Source: CAZCBX01 sp964497185 (lineage in GTDB: Bacteria > Bdellovibrionota_G > JALEGL01 > JAGRMV01). From it: a stretch of DNA of 64,000 nucleotides. Below, piece by piece: positions 25,903 through 34,643 of this stretch. The stretch is from positions 1 through 64,000 of the forward strand of contig CAZCBX010000011.1 of assembly GCA_964497185.1 (NCBI GenBank), read 5' to 3'. Each line of letters starts with the position of its first letter. Position 1 is the stretch's first letter. A program made the translations under genes and the position numbers. Under the pieces are notes generated by a model. The model was not told where the DNA came from, ran no database searches, and saw only the letters and a program-made list of their open reading frames with translations.

Positions 25903-26846
25903 CACTGCAAACGCTCACCTTTGAACAAGACATGGACCTGCCCAACGTACGTGCCCTTCAGGATTTTGTTCAAAGATTGATTGAGGCCATTGCGCCCGAT
26001 GCCACCGTTGTTTTAAACGATTTGCAAGCGCACTGCCATCAACCTGCGTGTCTGGACCCCATTTGGGTCATTCAATCTTACCATGTCCCCATCACCACCC
26101 AAACCCAATGGCAGACCATGGTCAAAGATTTGCCTCAAACATCAGACAGCTGGACCCTGCATCCAGGTCCAAAACAAACCAAACAAACACCCTGGTTGGC
26201 GCACCAAAAACAAACGCAAACCATCCATTGGACCATGCCTTTGTGGAGTGACTCTCCCGATGCCATGGCGCAGCTTACACCTTGGCTTCAAGCCATTGCG
26301 CAAGCTTATCGGTATCCACCGCGTCGCCTTCGCCAATGGATCAACAATCAGCTAACCCAAGATCATTTTGATCCTCCGACCCCACCCAAAACGTGGAGGG
26401 GACGAGATGTCCCTGGCCAGTGGAAAGCAACCACCGCCGATGCGGGGCCCACCACCATGCTTAAGGATGTCACATGGCTTGCGACTTCCCATGAAAAAGC
26501 CAAGGCGTTGTCGATATGGACTCAGCTTTACCCTTGGTCATCCAATCAAACCCAATACCATCTGCATCTTGCCAGCACCGAACGTGCTTCTTTTGCATGG
26601 CCAGAGGCCTACGCACAAGTCGCGCATCCACCCGCCGATATCAATCTACTCAATTACCTCCAGGATGACTCTTGGCAAGACCTCAGTGGCGTAATTGAAA
26701 TGGTGGATCAGAATTTAGAAATCAGCATGCCCTTTTTTTGGCATCAAAACAGCTTTGAAATTCGGCTCATTCTCGAAGCAGATCCGACCCAATCCAGCTA
26801 TCAAAAAATTCTTTCTAAATTGCATGGGTTGGTTAGCCAAATATAA
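25899..26846 (+). CDS. Unknown protein coupled to the 2-oxoacid dehydrogenase operon
   Basis: 315 residues starting at a GTG embedded in the E1-beta stop (GTGA). It is rich in Gln, Trp, His and Thr, lacks a signal peptide or membrane helix, and shows no motif I recognise. The C-terminal part reads like a mixed alpha/beta domain (VIEMVDQNLEISMPFFW, FEIRLILEAD). Its ends are supported by continuous coding character and by the overlap. It may be an assembly or regulatory partner of the complex, which is inference from coupling only. AT-rich, low-complexity DNA follows the stop, without an evident hairpin. Confidence 0.65.
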   Translation: MTLQTLTFEQDMDLPNVRALQDFVQRLIEAIAPDATVVLNDLQAHCHQPACLDPIWVIQSYHVPITTQTQWQTMVKDLPQTSDSWTLHPGPKQTKQTPWLAHQKQTQTIHWTMPLWSDSPDAMAQLTPWLQAIAQAYRYPPRRLRQWINNQLTQDHFDPPTPPKTWRGRDVPGQWKATTADAGPTTMLKDVTWLATSHEKAKALSIWTQLYPWSSNQTQYHLHLASTERASFAWPEAYAQVAHPPADINLLNYLQDDSWQDLSGVIEMVDQNLEISMPFFWHQNSFEIRLILEADPTQSSYQKILSKLHGLVSQI

Positions 26847-26885
26847 ATCTTTTTTTAATCTGTGAACTTAAAACAAAAAAAATGT

Positions 26886-27407
26886 TCATTGACGATGAAT
26901 TTTTATCTCTTCAATTACCTGCTCGTCATTGGAGAATACAACCAATTGCCAAGTTTCTTTTTTATCTTGAACTCCTGGAATTCCTTTTTGAATAATGTAA
27001 GCAGGGATGTAATCACTGTAAAAGAAACCAGTTTGGCGCCCCAGTGCCTCTATTATCTCATTTTCTTTTTTGCCAATAAAATACTTATTTTGAAGAATAT
27101 CTACAGCTAATGCAGCCTTGGTATCTAAACTAGCGCCTTTCCAAGCTTTATTAGACCACTCTTGTTGTCCCCATTTTTTCTTGGCTTCATTTATATCAAT
27201 AAAATACTGTTGTTGAATGTAATGATTATAATGATCATCAAGTAAAGCGATTACTTCTTTACTCTTCGCATTTGTTATTTCTGCAGAATTTTGCTCGTTT
27301 TCATATTGATTCATTTGAGGTTTTTGAGAACCTAAAGATATTTGATTACAACTAGTTAAGTAAAAAACAAGTAGCAAGTTACAGCAAAGAAATATGATTT
27401 GATTCAT
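26886..27407 (-). CDS. Putative lipoprotein
   Basis: 173 residues with an N-terminal hydrophobic stretch ending in the lipobox LTSC (Cys20), so it should be lipid-anchored. After a polar linker it has an Asp/Lys-rich helix and a C-terminal part (KKENEIIEALGRQTGFF, then ETWQLVVFSNDE) faintly resembling the SmpA/OmlA fold of assembly lipoproteins. It starts 5 bases after the stop of the broken upstream gene and belongs to the same AT-rich islet. Possibly an immunity-like partner of that gene, since the latter resembles a polymorphic-toxin domain. Function unproven. Confidence 0.55.
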   Translation of the reverse strand: MNQIIFLCCNLLLVFYLTSCNQISLGSQKPQMNQYENEQNSAEITNAKSKEVIALLDDHYNHYIQQQYFIDINEAKKKWGQQEWSNKAWKGASLDTKAALAVDILQNKYFIGKKENEIIEALGRQTGFFYSDYIPAYIIQKGIPGVQDKKETWQLVVFSNDEQVIEEIKIHRQ

Positions 27408-27411
27408 GCTT

Positions 27412-28053
27412 TTATTTCTCCCAATTTAAAATAAATAGATCAAAATTATCAGTAGGATAATTAATGATAAATTTTTTGCGCTCAAAAAGCTTTCTTGCAT
27501 ATTTAACTAGCTCACTGGGCGTTTTTTTGTTTTTGGCCGCATCAATGCCTAGTTTATTATTCTTTATATCCATTTGTGAATCTTTGTTATAGCCAGCGCA
27601 CGATTCATGTGCGTCGGAAATTTTTTTTGCTCATGAAGATCCAAATTCATGCGTTAGAAGGCCGCTCCAATAATAATGTCTAAAAGCATCACTTTCATCT
27701 CCTTTAGAATTATAAGTAAAAATTTGATTTGTTTTGGCACTTGCATCCAGAGCTAGCTCTTTAGCTTTAAGTAGTTTACTAGGACTTAATACAGCAAGCT
27801 TAACTTCTTCTTCACAAAGTTTAGATCCTCGAACCTTATATTTTTTTTCTCCACATAGCTCAGAGCAAGACATCGGACATGTAAAAGTTCCCATGCCCAC
27901 ACCAGAGGATGCACATTCTACTTCGCAGTTCGGCGTTTGAGCGTCAATTTTCTTTTTTTCAAACCATTCCATGCAATGTTTGGGAACTTCTGAGTAAGCA
28001 TTGTAGACTAATAAAAGGAAAAACGAGTAAATTAAGATATTTCTTAGCCACAT
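27412..28053 (-). pseudogene. Cys-rich secreted protein gene interrupted by an in-frame TGA
   Basis: The frame runs 140 codons from the ATG at 28053, meets TGA at 27631-27633, and continues in the same frame for 72 more codons to a TAA at 27412. The first part has a signal peptide, a Cys-rich segment (CEVECASSGVGMGTFTC, CSELC) and then DESDAFRHYYWSGLLTHEFG. The part after the stop begins AKKISDAHESCAGYN. The two halves together form the DAFRHxxW...DAHE domain seen in several toxin-like or RHS-linked proteins, so the stop lies inside a domain. Either a recent nonsense mutation or a sequencing error. TGA ends other genes here, so general recoding is unlikely. Confidence 0.7.
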
Positions 28054-28113
28054 TATTTTTTCAATAATACAAAAATCTGTTTTGCGCTAACATGAAAAGT
28101 CATACTTTAAAAA

Positions 28114-30054
28114 TTATACGACTTTTTTCTTCGCAGGGGCTTTGGCTTGCATGAGCTCGTGGGCTGTTTTGACAATGCCATCGGTGTTGTAGCCACATTC
28201 GGTATAAAGCTCATCTTGTGAGCCGTGTTCAATGAAAGAATCTGGAATGCCCAAACGCTTTACATGGGTCTGGTAGCCATGATCCGCCATAAATTCCAAA
28301 ATTGCACTTCCTACCCCACCCTGCAAACAACCATCTTCCAACGTAATGATATGGCTATGCTGTTTAAAAACTTGATGCAACAGGGCTTCATCTAGGGGTT
28401 TGGCAAAACGCAAGTCAACGTGCATCACGGAGATGTTTTCTTTTTCCAATTCAGGCAAAGCTTCCACGGCTTTTTGACCGATGGCGCCAATGCTGAGTAT
28501 GGCAAGGTCACTGCCTTCTTTTAACACTCTGGCTTTGCCCACCTCCAAAGCCTTCATGGGCTGTTGCCAGTCGACCGTGCTGCCTTGGCCTCGGGGATAT
28601 CGAATGCTGAATGGACCCATGTCTTTTTGTTGAGCCGTATACATCATGTGTCGAAGTTCAGGTTCATCCATGGGGGCCGCAACAATCATGTTCGGCACAC
28701 AGCGCATGTAAGCCAGGTCAAATGCACCATGATGGGTGGGGCCATCGGCACCAGCCATACCCGCACGGTCCAAGCAAAACACGACATTTAAATTTTGAAG
28801 CGCCACATCATGAATGACTTGATCGTAAGCCCGCTGCATAAAAGAAGAGTAAATGTTGCAAAACGGAACAAAGCCTTGGGTTGCCAAACCAGCTGAAAAA
28901 GTCACCGCATGTTGTTCGGCGATGCCTACATCAAAAGCACGGTCGGGCATGGCTTCCATCATAAACTTTAAAGAGCTTCCGGTGGGCATGGCGGGCGTGA
29001 TGCCCAAAATTTTATCGTTTTGTTTGGCCAGTTCAATGATGGTGTGCCCAAAAACATCTTGAAACTTGGGTGGTTGCGGTTTGTTTTTGGGACTGGCAAT
29101 GATTTCACCGGTTTTTTTATCAAACAGACCCGGTGCATGCCATTTGGTGGTGTCCCCTTTTTCAGCGGGCTCAAAGCCTTTGCCCTTCATGGTGATGCAA
29201 TGAAGAATTTTGGGGCCCGGAATTTCTTTAAGGTCTTCCATGATGCTGGCCACGGCTTTAACATCATGACCATCCACGGGACCAAAATAGCGGAATTTCA
29301 GTGATTCGAAAAAGTTGCTCTGTTCGAGTAACGCCGCTTTCACGCCGTTTTCAATGTTGTTGGCAATGGCCTGCGCATTGGGGCCAAACTTGCTAATTTT
29401 ACCGAGCAAGTTCCACACCTCATCGCGCACTTTGTTGTAGGTTTTGCTGGTGGTGATTTTGGTTAAATACTCTTTTAAAGCGCCCACATTGGGGTCAATG
29501 GACATGCAATTGTCGTTGAGCACCACCAGCAAATCCGAATTTTCCACGCCCGCGTGGTTTAAGGCCTCAAATGCCAATCCAGCCGTCATGGCGCCATCGC
29601 CAATAACGGCCACGTGTTTGCGATCGGTATTTCCATTTAATCGACTGGCCACCGCCATCCCCAACGCCCCACTGATGGAGGTGCTGGAATGCCCAACACC
29701 AAATGTGTCATATTCGCTTTCAGTACGTTTTGGAAAGCCGCTCAAGCCCTTGTAAATGCGGTTGGTATGAAACTGCTTGCGCCGTCCAGTTAACAGCTTA
29801 TGGCCATAGGCCTGATGGCCCACATCCCACACCAGCTGATCGTCGGGTGTGTTGTATACATAGTGAATGGCGACCGTCAGTTCCACCACGCCCAAACTGG
29901 CGCCGAAGTGCCCCCCTCGTTCAGAGACGACATCAATGATGTACTGGCGAAGCTCCTTGGCCACTTGAGGCAAATCTTCTTTGGAAAACTTCTCCCGCAA
30001 ATCCTGCGGAAATTCAATCTGTGATAGCAACGGCCCGGCGGTATACTGACTCAT
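28114..30054 (-). CDS. dxs: 1-deoxy-D-xylulose-5-phosphate synthase
   Basis: 646 residues, full length. First step of the MEP isoprenoid pathway, joining pyruvate and glyceraldehyde-3-phosphate with thiamine diphosphate. Motifs: GGHFGASLGVVELT with the catalytic His, WDVGHQAYGHKLLTGRR, GDGAMTAGLAFEALN with NDNCMSI for thiamine binding, GPVDGHD, GIAEQHAVTFSAGLA with the conserved Glu, and DRAGMAGADGPTHHG. It has a KKK-rich C-terminus after AKAPA. It stands alone on its strand; the AT-rich islet lies directly downstream. Confidence 0.96.
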   Translation of the reverse strand: MSQYTAGPLLSQIEFPQDLREKFSKEDLPQVAKELRQYIIDVVSERGGHFGASLGVVELTVAIHYVYNTPDDQLVWDVGHQAYGHKLLTGRRKQFHTNRIYKGLSGFPKRTESEYDTFGVGHSSTSISGALGMAVASRLNGNTDRKHVAVIGDGAMTAGLAFEALNHAGVENSDLLVVLNDNCMSIDPNVGALKEYLTKITTSKTYNKVRDEVWNLLGKISKFGPNAQAIANNIENGVKAALLEQSNFFESLKFRYFGPVDGHDVKAVASIMEDLKEIPGPKILHCITMKGKGFEPAEKGDTTKWHAPGLFDKKTGEIIASPKNKPQPPKFQDVFGHTIIELAKQNDKILGITPAMPTGSSLKFMMEAMPDRAFDVGIAEQHAVTFSAGLATQGFVPFCNIYSSFMQRAYDQVIHDVALQNLNVVFCLDRAGMAGADGPTHHGAFDLAYMRCVPNMIVAAPMDEPELRHMMYTAQQKDMGPFSIRYPRGQGSTVDWQQPMKALEVGKARVLKEGSDLAILSIGAIGQKAVEALPELEKENISVMHVDLRFAKPLDEALLHQVFKQHSHIITLEDGCLQGGVGSAILEFMADHGYQTHVKRLGIPDSFIEHGSQDELYTECGYNTDGIVKTAHELMQAKAPAKKKVV

Positions 30055-30178
30055 AACGCAACCTTATAACGCGCACCCCATGGAAGTTCAAGGCAATATT
30101 CAATGCGTTTGAAGATATGTTGAGAAAATACAAATAGCGGCTCACCGCATCTGCCACTCATCGAAAAAATACCTAGCA

Positions 30179-30550
30179 TTAAGAAATGATATGCTGCTCT
30201 AGCCATTTTGCCATGTCATCGATGGATACTTTTTGGTCGATCACGTTATGGACAATAAAGCGCTCTGCTTTTTGGGGTGGCAGGCGAACATGGATTTCAT
30301 TCATACGAAGAAAAATAAGTGAAAGCGCAATTCCCACGCGCTTGTTACCATCCACAAAGGGATGATTCATGACCATACTTTGGAGCAGCGCGGCCGCTTC
30401 ATGATAAATGGATGCATAGTAGCCGGTCTGGGGGCGAAACAATGCACTTTCCAATAGCCCCATATCCCGAACGCCCTCTGCGCCACCGAAACGTCTGATT
30501 AGCGCTTGGTGCAACTCTAGTGTTTCTTCCAGTGTGGGATACAGTCGCAT
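30179..30550 (-). CDS. doc: Doc-type Fic toxin
   Basis: 123 residues, all-helical Fic/Doc fold with the active-site loop HPFVDGNKRVG and upstream GLLESALFRPQ. Doc toxins phosphorylate EF-Tu and stop translation. The loop differs from the canonical HxFxDANKR by Gly for Ala. It follows the 71-residue antitoxin gene by 9 bases. The end of the protein (DDMAKWLEQHIIS) is normal length, so the toxin appears intact. Confidence 0.9.
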   Translation of the reverse strand: MRLYPTLEETLELHQALIRRFGGAEGVRDMGLLESALFRPQTGYYASIYHEAAALLQSMVMNHPFVDGNKRVGIALSLIFLRMNEIHVRLPPQKAERFIVHNVIDQKVSIDDMAKWLEQHIIS

Positions 30551-30559
30551 GAAATTTGA

Positions 30560-30775
30560 CTATTTTGCCAAATGATCCAATAACGTGTGATTTTCTTCAA
30601 TAACTTCGTGCATGGCTTTTAAAAATTTGGACCGGACGCGTCTTCTGGATAGATATTCACGTATGGCTTCAGTCGTAATCGAAGAGAGGCTTTGGCCGTT
30701 TTCTTTGGCATATGCACGCATGGTATCAAGTACATCTTCTTGCACTTGCGTGGCAAACTTGACTGCTTTTTTCAT
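30560..30775 (-). CDS. Antitoxin of the Doc pair
   Basis: 71 residues. The N-terminal FATQVQEDVLDTMRAYAKEN and LSSITTEAIREYLSRRR match a ribbon-helix-helix DNA-binding fold, not the Phd fold usually paired with Doc. The C-terminal helix (FLKAMHEVIEENHTLLDHLAK) would wrap the toxin. It is first in the operon and probably represses the promoter at 30781-30810. Confidence 0.8.
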   Translation of the reverse strand: MKKAVKFATQVQEDVLDTMRAYAKENGQSLSSITTEAIREYLSRRRVRSKFLKAMHEVIEENHTLLDHLAK

Positions 30776-30780
30776 GTTTC

Positions 30781-30810
30781 TATTGTATCATGAAAATTCA
30801 TGAAATTTCA
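30781..30810 (-). promoter_or_regulatory. Autoregulated promoter of the Doc toxin-antitoxin unit
   Basis: Leftward -35 TTGAAA (30805-30810) and -10 TACAAT (30781-30786) with an 18-base spacer. The spacer contains two TCATGA palindromes (30787-30792 and 30797-30802), so a repressor dimer bound there would block RNA polymerase. The promoter boxes are clear; binding by the RHH antitoxin is inference. Confidence 0.6.
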
Positions 30811-30918
30811 AGAAGCAATATGAAAATGCCATATGTTGTTCAAAGAATTTTTCCCCTTTATCATTGGCGATCTGGCCAACTTTAAGGACTTTGATGGCGA
30901 CGTGTCCCTTGGAGAATT

Positions 30919-32127
30919 CTACAATGTACCTGTCACACCCAGCACAAACTTGGAAACCCAGGCGTCGGTTTCGCTGGGTTGAAGCACGCCGGGGTTGGGG
31001 CCGATGTTTCGGTCACCCACGCGTGCATGATAGGTGAATGCACCACGCAAAGAGTCGCTGAGTTGATATTCAAAACCAGCTGCATACTCACGGGCTTTGA
31101 CATCCCCAAATACGCGGTTGACCACGGGATCTGGAATGGCGTTGTTGAAGTCTTTGGCATAACCCGCAAGGATCGATGCTTTGTCACTGGGCGAATACTC
31201 AACCCCTACATGATAGGTGTGGGTATTTTCAAAGTTTTGGGGGATCGCTGGAAATGCGCCTCCAGGACTGCTTACACCAATCTCATCGACTTGATCATTG
31301 TACTCATAGTCATATTGAAACGAGAACAACCATTTGGGATGGGCTTGGGCGGAGAAACCTGCGCGCAAGATTGCGGGCAAAGTTTGATCCAGCGTGATAT
31401 CGGTATTGCCAGAATTGGCCAGCGATACGTCCCCATCCAGATCAAAATTGAGTTTGGTTCGATAATGGGCGCCGATTTGTAGCCAATCATTGGGCTTAAC
31501 GGTCAGGCCAAACGCTCCGCCCCATGCCCAGCCATTGACTTCAAGGTCGGTGGCTGTATCGGTTACCAAGGGTGAAGCTGAAAGCACCGTGGTGAGCCCT
31601 TCGGCTTCAAGGGCGTTTCTTACTCTCCGAAGTGAGGCACTGATGCTTAAAAAATCGGTGACTTTGTACGCCGCGGCCGCAATGAGTTCCATGGAGTAAA
31701 GTACGCCTTCATCTGGGTTGACCAATGGATTGGCCGAAGGATTGGCAAAAGATCCACCGCTGGCATAAGTAAACACGCCACCAAAGCCTAAGCTCAAATT
31801 GGGAATAGAACGGTTCACATACGCCAGCGTAGGTACAGGATAAAACTTGTTATCCCCCTCCTCTACGGCTCCGCCCATGGGGGTGTATTCAAGTCGGGTT
31901 ACGTGGGTTGTTTCTAAGCCAATGTAATACAGGTGTTCACCTTCTACGTATGATAGTCCACTGGGGTTATGCCAAACGGCTGTGGCGTCATCGGCCAGTC
32001 CAACAAAAGCGCCGGCTAGCCCGATGGAACGGGCACCACCCCAAGTTGGTGCAGAATAACCACTTGCAACAGCATTTCCCGCCAACGCAAATGAAATGAA
32101 AAATACAAAACCCGACCATTTAGCCAA
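30919..32127 (-). CDS. FadL/OmpP1-family outer membrane transporter
   Basis: 402 residues from a TTG at 32127 that lies six bases after AGGAGG. The longer frame would start within that ribosome site. The signal peptide ends near GNAVASG, followed by the family N-terminus GARSIGLAGAFVGLADDATAVWHNPSGLSYV. Alternating beta-strand patterns run to the C-terminal FVLGVTGTL. FadL-type barrels move long-chain fatty acids or other hydrophobic molecules across the outer membrane. It is monocistronic. An AT-rich gap of about 190 bases separates it from the divergent cyclase gene. Confidence 0.9.
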   Translation of the reverse strand: MAKWSGFVFFISFALAGNAVASGYSAPTWGGARSIGLAGAFVGLADDATAVWHNPSGLSYVEGEHLYYIGLETTHVTRLEYTPMGGAVEEGDNKFYPVPTLAYVNRSIPNLSLGFGGVFTYASGGSFANPSANPLVNPDEGVLYSMELIAAAAYKVTDFLSISASLRRVRNALEAEGLTTVLSASPLVTDTATDLEVNGWAWGGAFGLTVKPNDWLQIGAHYRTKLNFDLDGDVSLANSGNTDITLDQTLPAILRAGFSAQAHPKWLFSFQYDYEYNDQVDEIGVSSPGGAFPAIPQNFENTHTYHVGVEYSPSDKASILAGYAKDFNNAIPDPVVNRVFGDVKAREYAAGFEYQLSDSLRGAFTYHARVGDRNIGPNPGVLQPSETDAWVSKFVLGVTGTL

Positions 32128-32315
32128 ACCTAACCTCCTCAATTGATTGAAGTTTATTATAAATAGATTTTGCCGTTTTATACTAATTTTTTTATTATTG
32201 TTTTATATGCAACTTTTGTAGCTGTTTTGTTTCTTACGGAACTTTAGTTGTTACTAAAAAGAAAATACTTGAAATTTTGTATTTTTATTCATTTTGCGCA
32301 GAAAAATTTGAGACA

Positions 32316-34127
32316 ATGGTAGATGTGAACAACACAAGCAAACGCATACTCATTTTCTTCCTTATCGCCCTGAGTGCACTCTGGATGCACAGTCTTTTTT
32401 CCTTTCCGGATCAAAGCTTGACCGATGCCAATACTGTTTCCATGTCAAACTGGCAGTTTTGCCAAGGCAAGCTACAGCAACCCAAAGCTGATGTCTGTGA
32501 AAAAGCCGACAAACCACCAGTAATCAAGCCAAGTAACGCCGGACAAAAAGGCACCCACTACACTTATTTTACTCAGTATACCATCAAAGAAAGTATGCTC
32601 GATCAAGAGTATGCACTCAACCTTGGCCCAGTGGGGGATGAAGATGAGGTTTGGATTGATGGAAAACGCGTGGGGAAAACAATTTATAATGATACGGGCT
32701 CAATCGGATTTCAAGACTGGACCGTTCACATGCTCGACGCCGAATTTTTAACGCCCGGCATCCATGATGTGGTGATTCAGGTTCGTTATTTGGGCCCAAT
32801 GTATGGGGGCGTGCTTAACAATCCCACCATTACAACAGCTGCCTATGCTCAGATTAAAAAAACCCGCCATAACTTTTATCGCTCTTACTTGCCCTTTGCC
32901 TTTTCAGTCGCTCTCTTTTTGCTTTCTTTGTACAGCGGCCTGGTGGGTGTATTTGGAAAAAACAAGTCCTCATTTTATGATTATATGGGGTTTGGTATTT
33001 GTTTTTCGATGTACGTGGGCTCGATTGGATTTGTCTATACCTATATAGGTTTCAACTGGACGGCCTCCATGCTGCTTTTTTCTCTGACCATTTTGGGCAC
33101 GGTTTATTTTTCCATCCGGTTGGCTTTATCTGAAAAATTCTCAGCTGAAAAAGCGATTACTTACAATCGACGATCCAACATTTTCTTTTTTGCCTTATGC
33201 AGCACATTGCTGATGTTGTTGCTTGAAGGTATGTATTTGCAAATTGTGTTGATACTCGAGTTCTTTTTCTGTGCAGTGGTCTCTATGTTTTGTTACGCAG
33301 TCGCCAAAAATGGATTGGTCCGTCTACAAACCGATAAAACATCCCCGTTTGCATGGGCCTCCATCATCGTATCGGCCAGTTTCTTTATTGGTACGTCCAT
33401 CGATGTTTACAAACAGTTTATGGCACCCGATACCATTTTTGTTCTGCCTTATGCGCTGATCCTTCTTGGCTTTTTTATCATGCTCAATCTTGCCAATGAT
33501 CACGTCAAAGCTTTGCGGGATCAACAACTTAAAGATGAGCTTGAAATCAAAAACCAAAAATTAAAGTACTTGAGTGAACATGATCCACTGACTTCATTGT
33601 ACAACCGCCGCACATTTGAATCCCTTGTGGAATATCACATCAACGATGCCAATGAGCATAAAGGCTATGCGCTTATGATTTTGGATATCGATCACTTTAA
33701 AGCCTACAACGATAGTTATGGTCACCCCGCTGGGGACAGCTTGCTTGTTACTTTTGCCCAGGTTCTCCACGATGCGGTCAGGCTCAGTGACCCCATTGGA
33801 CGTCTTGGTGGTGAAGAGTTTGGTATTTTTATTCACAATGTGACCTTCGAACAAGCCAAACAAATTGCGGAATCAGTCAGAAAATCGATTGAAAATACAC
33901 AATTTGAACACCGTCAACAAAATGGCAGCCCTGTTACCGCAAGCATCGGTGGCATTTATTTTGCCCCCAAAGTCATTGATATTAAATATACGGAGGCCTA
34001 TAAAACTGCCGATCAATGTTTATACAAAGCCAAAGAAAAACGAAATACTGTGGTGATGCAACACGCAAAAAAAGACAATCAAACCAACCCAGAGTTGGTT
34101 TTACTCAAAGACTTGGCCATCAATTAA
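32316..34127 (+). CDS. Membrane-bound diguanylate cyclase
   Basis: 603 residues from the ATG at 32316. One N-terminal helix, then a periplasmic beta-sandwich domain of about 170 residues (galactose-binding-like, with the YALNLGPVGDEDEVWIDGKR segment), seven predicted membrane helices (about 190-395), a short coiled coil and a C-terminal GGDEF domain. The active site is RLGGEEF, preceded at the right distance by RLSD, an intact inhibitory I-site. The layout resembles 7TM-DISM sensors. It should make cyclic di-GMP in response to an extracytoplasmic ligand. Confidence 0.9.
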   Translation: MVDVNNTSKRILIFFLIALSALWMHSLFSFPDQSLTDANTVSMSNWQFCQGKLQQPKADVCEKADKPPVIKPSNAGQKGTHYTYFTQYTIKESMLDQEYALNLGPVGDEDEVWIDGKRVGKTIYNDTGSIGFQDWTVHMLDAEFLTPGIHDVVIQVRYLGPMYGGVLNNPTITTAAYAQIKKTRHNFYRSYLPFAFSVALFLLSLYSGLVGVFGKNKSSFYDYMGFGICFSMYVGSIGFVYTYIGFNWTASMLLFSLTILGTVYFSIRLALSEKFSAEKAITYNRRSNIFFFALCSTLLMLLLEGMYLQIVLILEFFFCAVVSMFCYAVAKNGLVRLQTDKTSPFAWASIIVSASFFIGTSIDVYKQFMAPDTIFVLPYALILLGFFIMLNLANDHVKALRDQQLKDELEIKNQKLKYLSEHDPLTSLYNRRTFESLVEYHINDANEHKGYALMILDIDHFKAYNDSYGHPAGDSLLVTFAQVLHDAVRLSDPIGRLGGEEFGIFIHNVTFEQAKQIAESVRKSIENTQFEHRQQNGSPVTASIGGIYFAPKVIDIKYTEAYKTADQCLYKAKEKRNTVVMQHAKKDNQTNPELVLLKDLAIN

Positions 34128-34141
34128 TCTACTATCGATGT

Positions 34142-34531
34142 CTAAGCGAAAAAATTAGCCGCCAGCGCCAATGATAAAATCATCATCGAAGCAAATGTTG
34201 CGACCATGCCGATCACTCTGGTTTTTATACACCAGCGAAGACCGCTAAGGCCATAGGCGTGCGCATAGCGTCCCACAATCAATAGAATCGATGCAATGAG
34301 CAACACTGTTACAGATACTTGTCTGATTTCTGCCAGAAGCATCAAAATCAACGTCACCGGCGTATACTCTACAAAGTTTCCATGCATTCGAATTCTGCCA
34401 AGCAGAATCAAGTCATTTTGACTGCCCAGCGAGATGTTCATTTTTCTCCGATAGGCAATGACATAAAGGGTCAAAAACATAAACAGGGGCATCAAAGCCA
34501 AAAGGGTGACGGTGCTGTACGTTAATTCCAT
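34142..34531 (-). CDS. MAPEG family membrane protein
   Basis: About 129 residues with four hydrophobic helices. The family signature RIRMHGNFVEYTPVTLILM and the following HAYGLSGL identify MAPEG (glutathione-transferase-like membrane protein). Alternative starts at 34543 and 34558 exist; 34531 gives the family's usual N-terminus although its AAGGGG is close. It converges with the cyclase gene. The substrate is unknown. Confidence 0.85.
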   Translation of the reverse strand: MELTYSTVTLLALMPLFMFLTLYVIAYRRKMNISLGSQNDLILLGRIRMHGNFVEYTPVTLILMLLAEIRQVSVTVLLIASILLIVGRYAHAYGLSGLRWCIKTRVIGMVATFASMMILSLALAANFFA

Positions 34532-34643
34532 ACCCCTTATCATATGATAAAATCCCACAAAGCACCATTTCTAGAATAAGAATCACCATGATTTCAAGAT
34601 GCTCATTGCATTGCGTTAGGTGTTTCTGCTATAAGTGAGATCA

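Noticed and set aside
27412..28053. Selenocysteine at the in-frame TGA
   Set aside because: No SECIS-like hairpin is apparent just after the TGA and the position is not a redox Cys site in the related domain.
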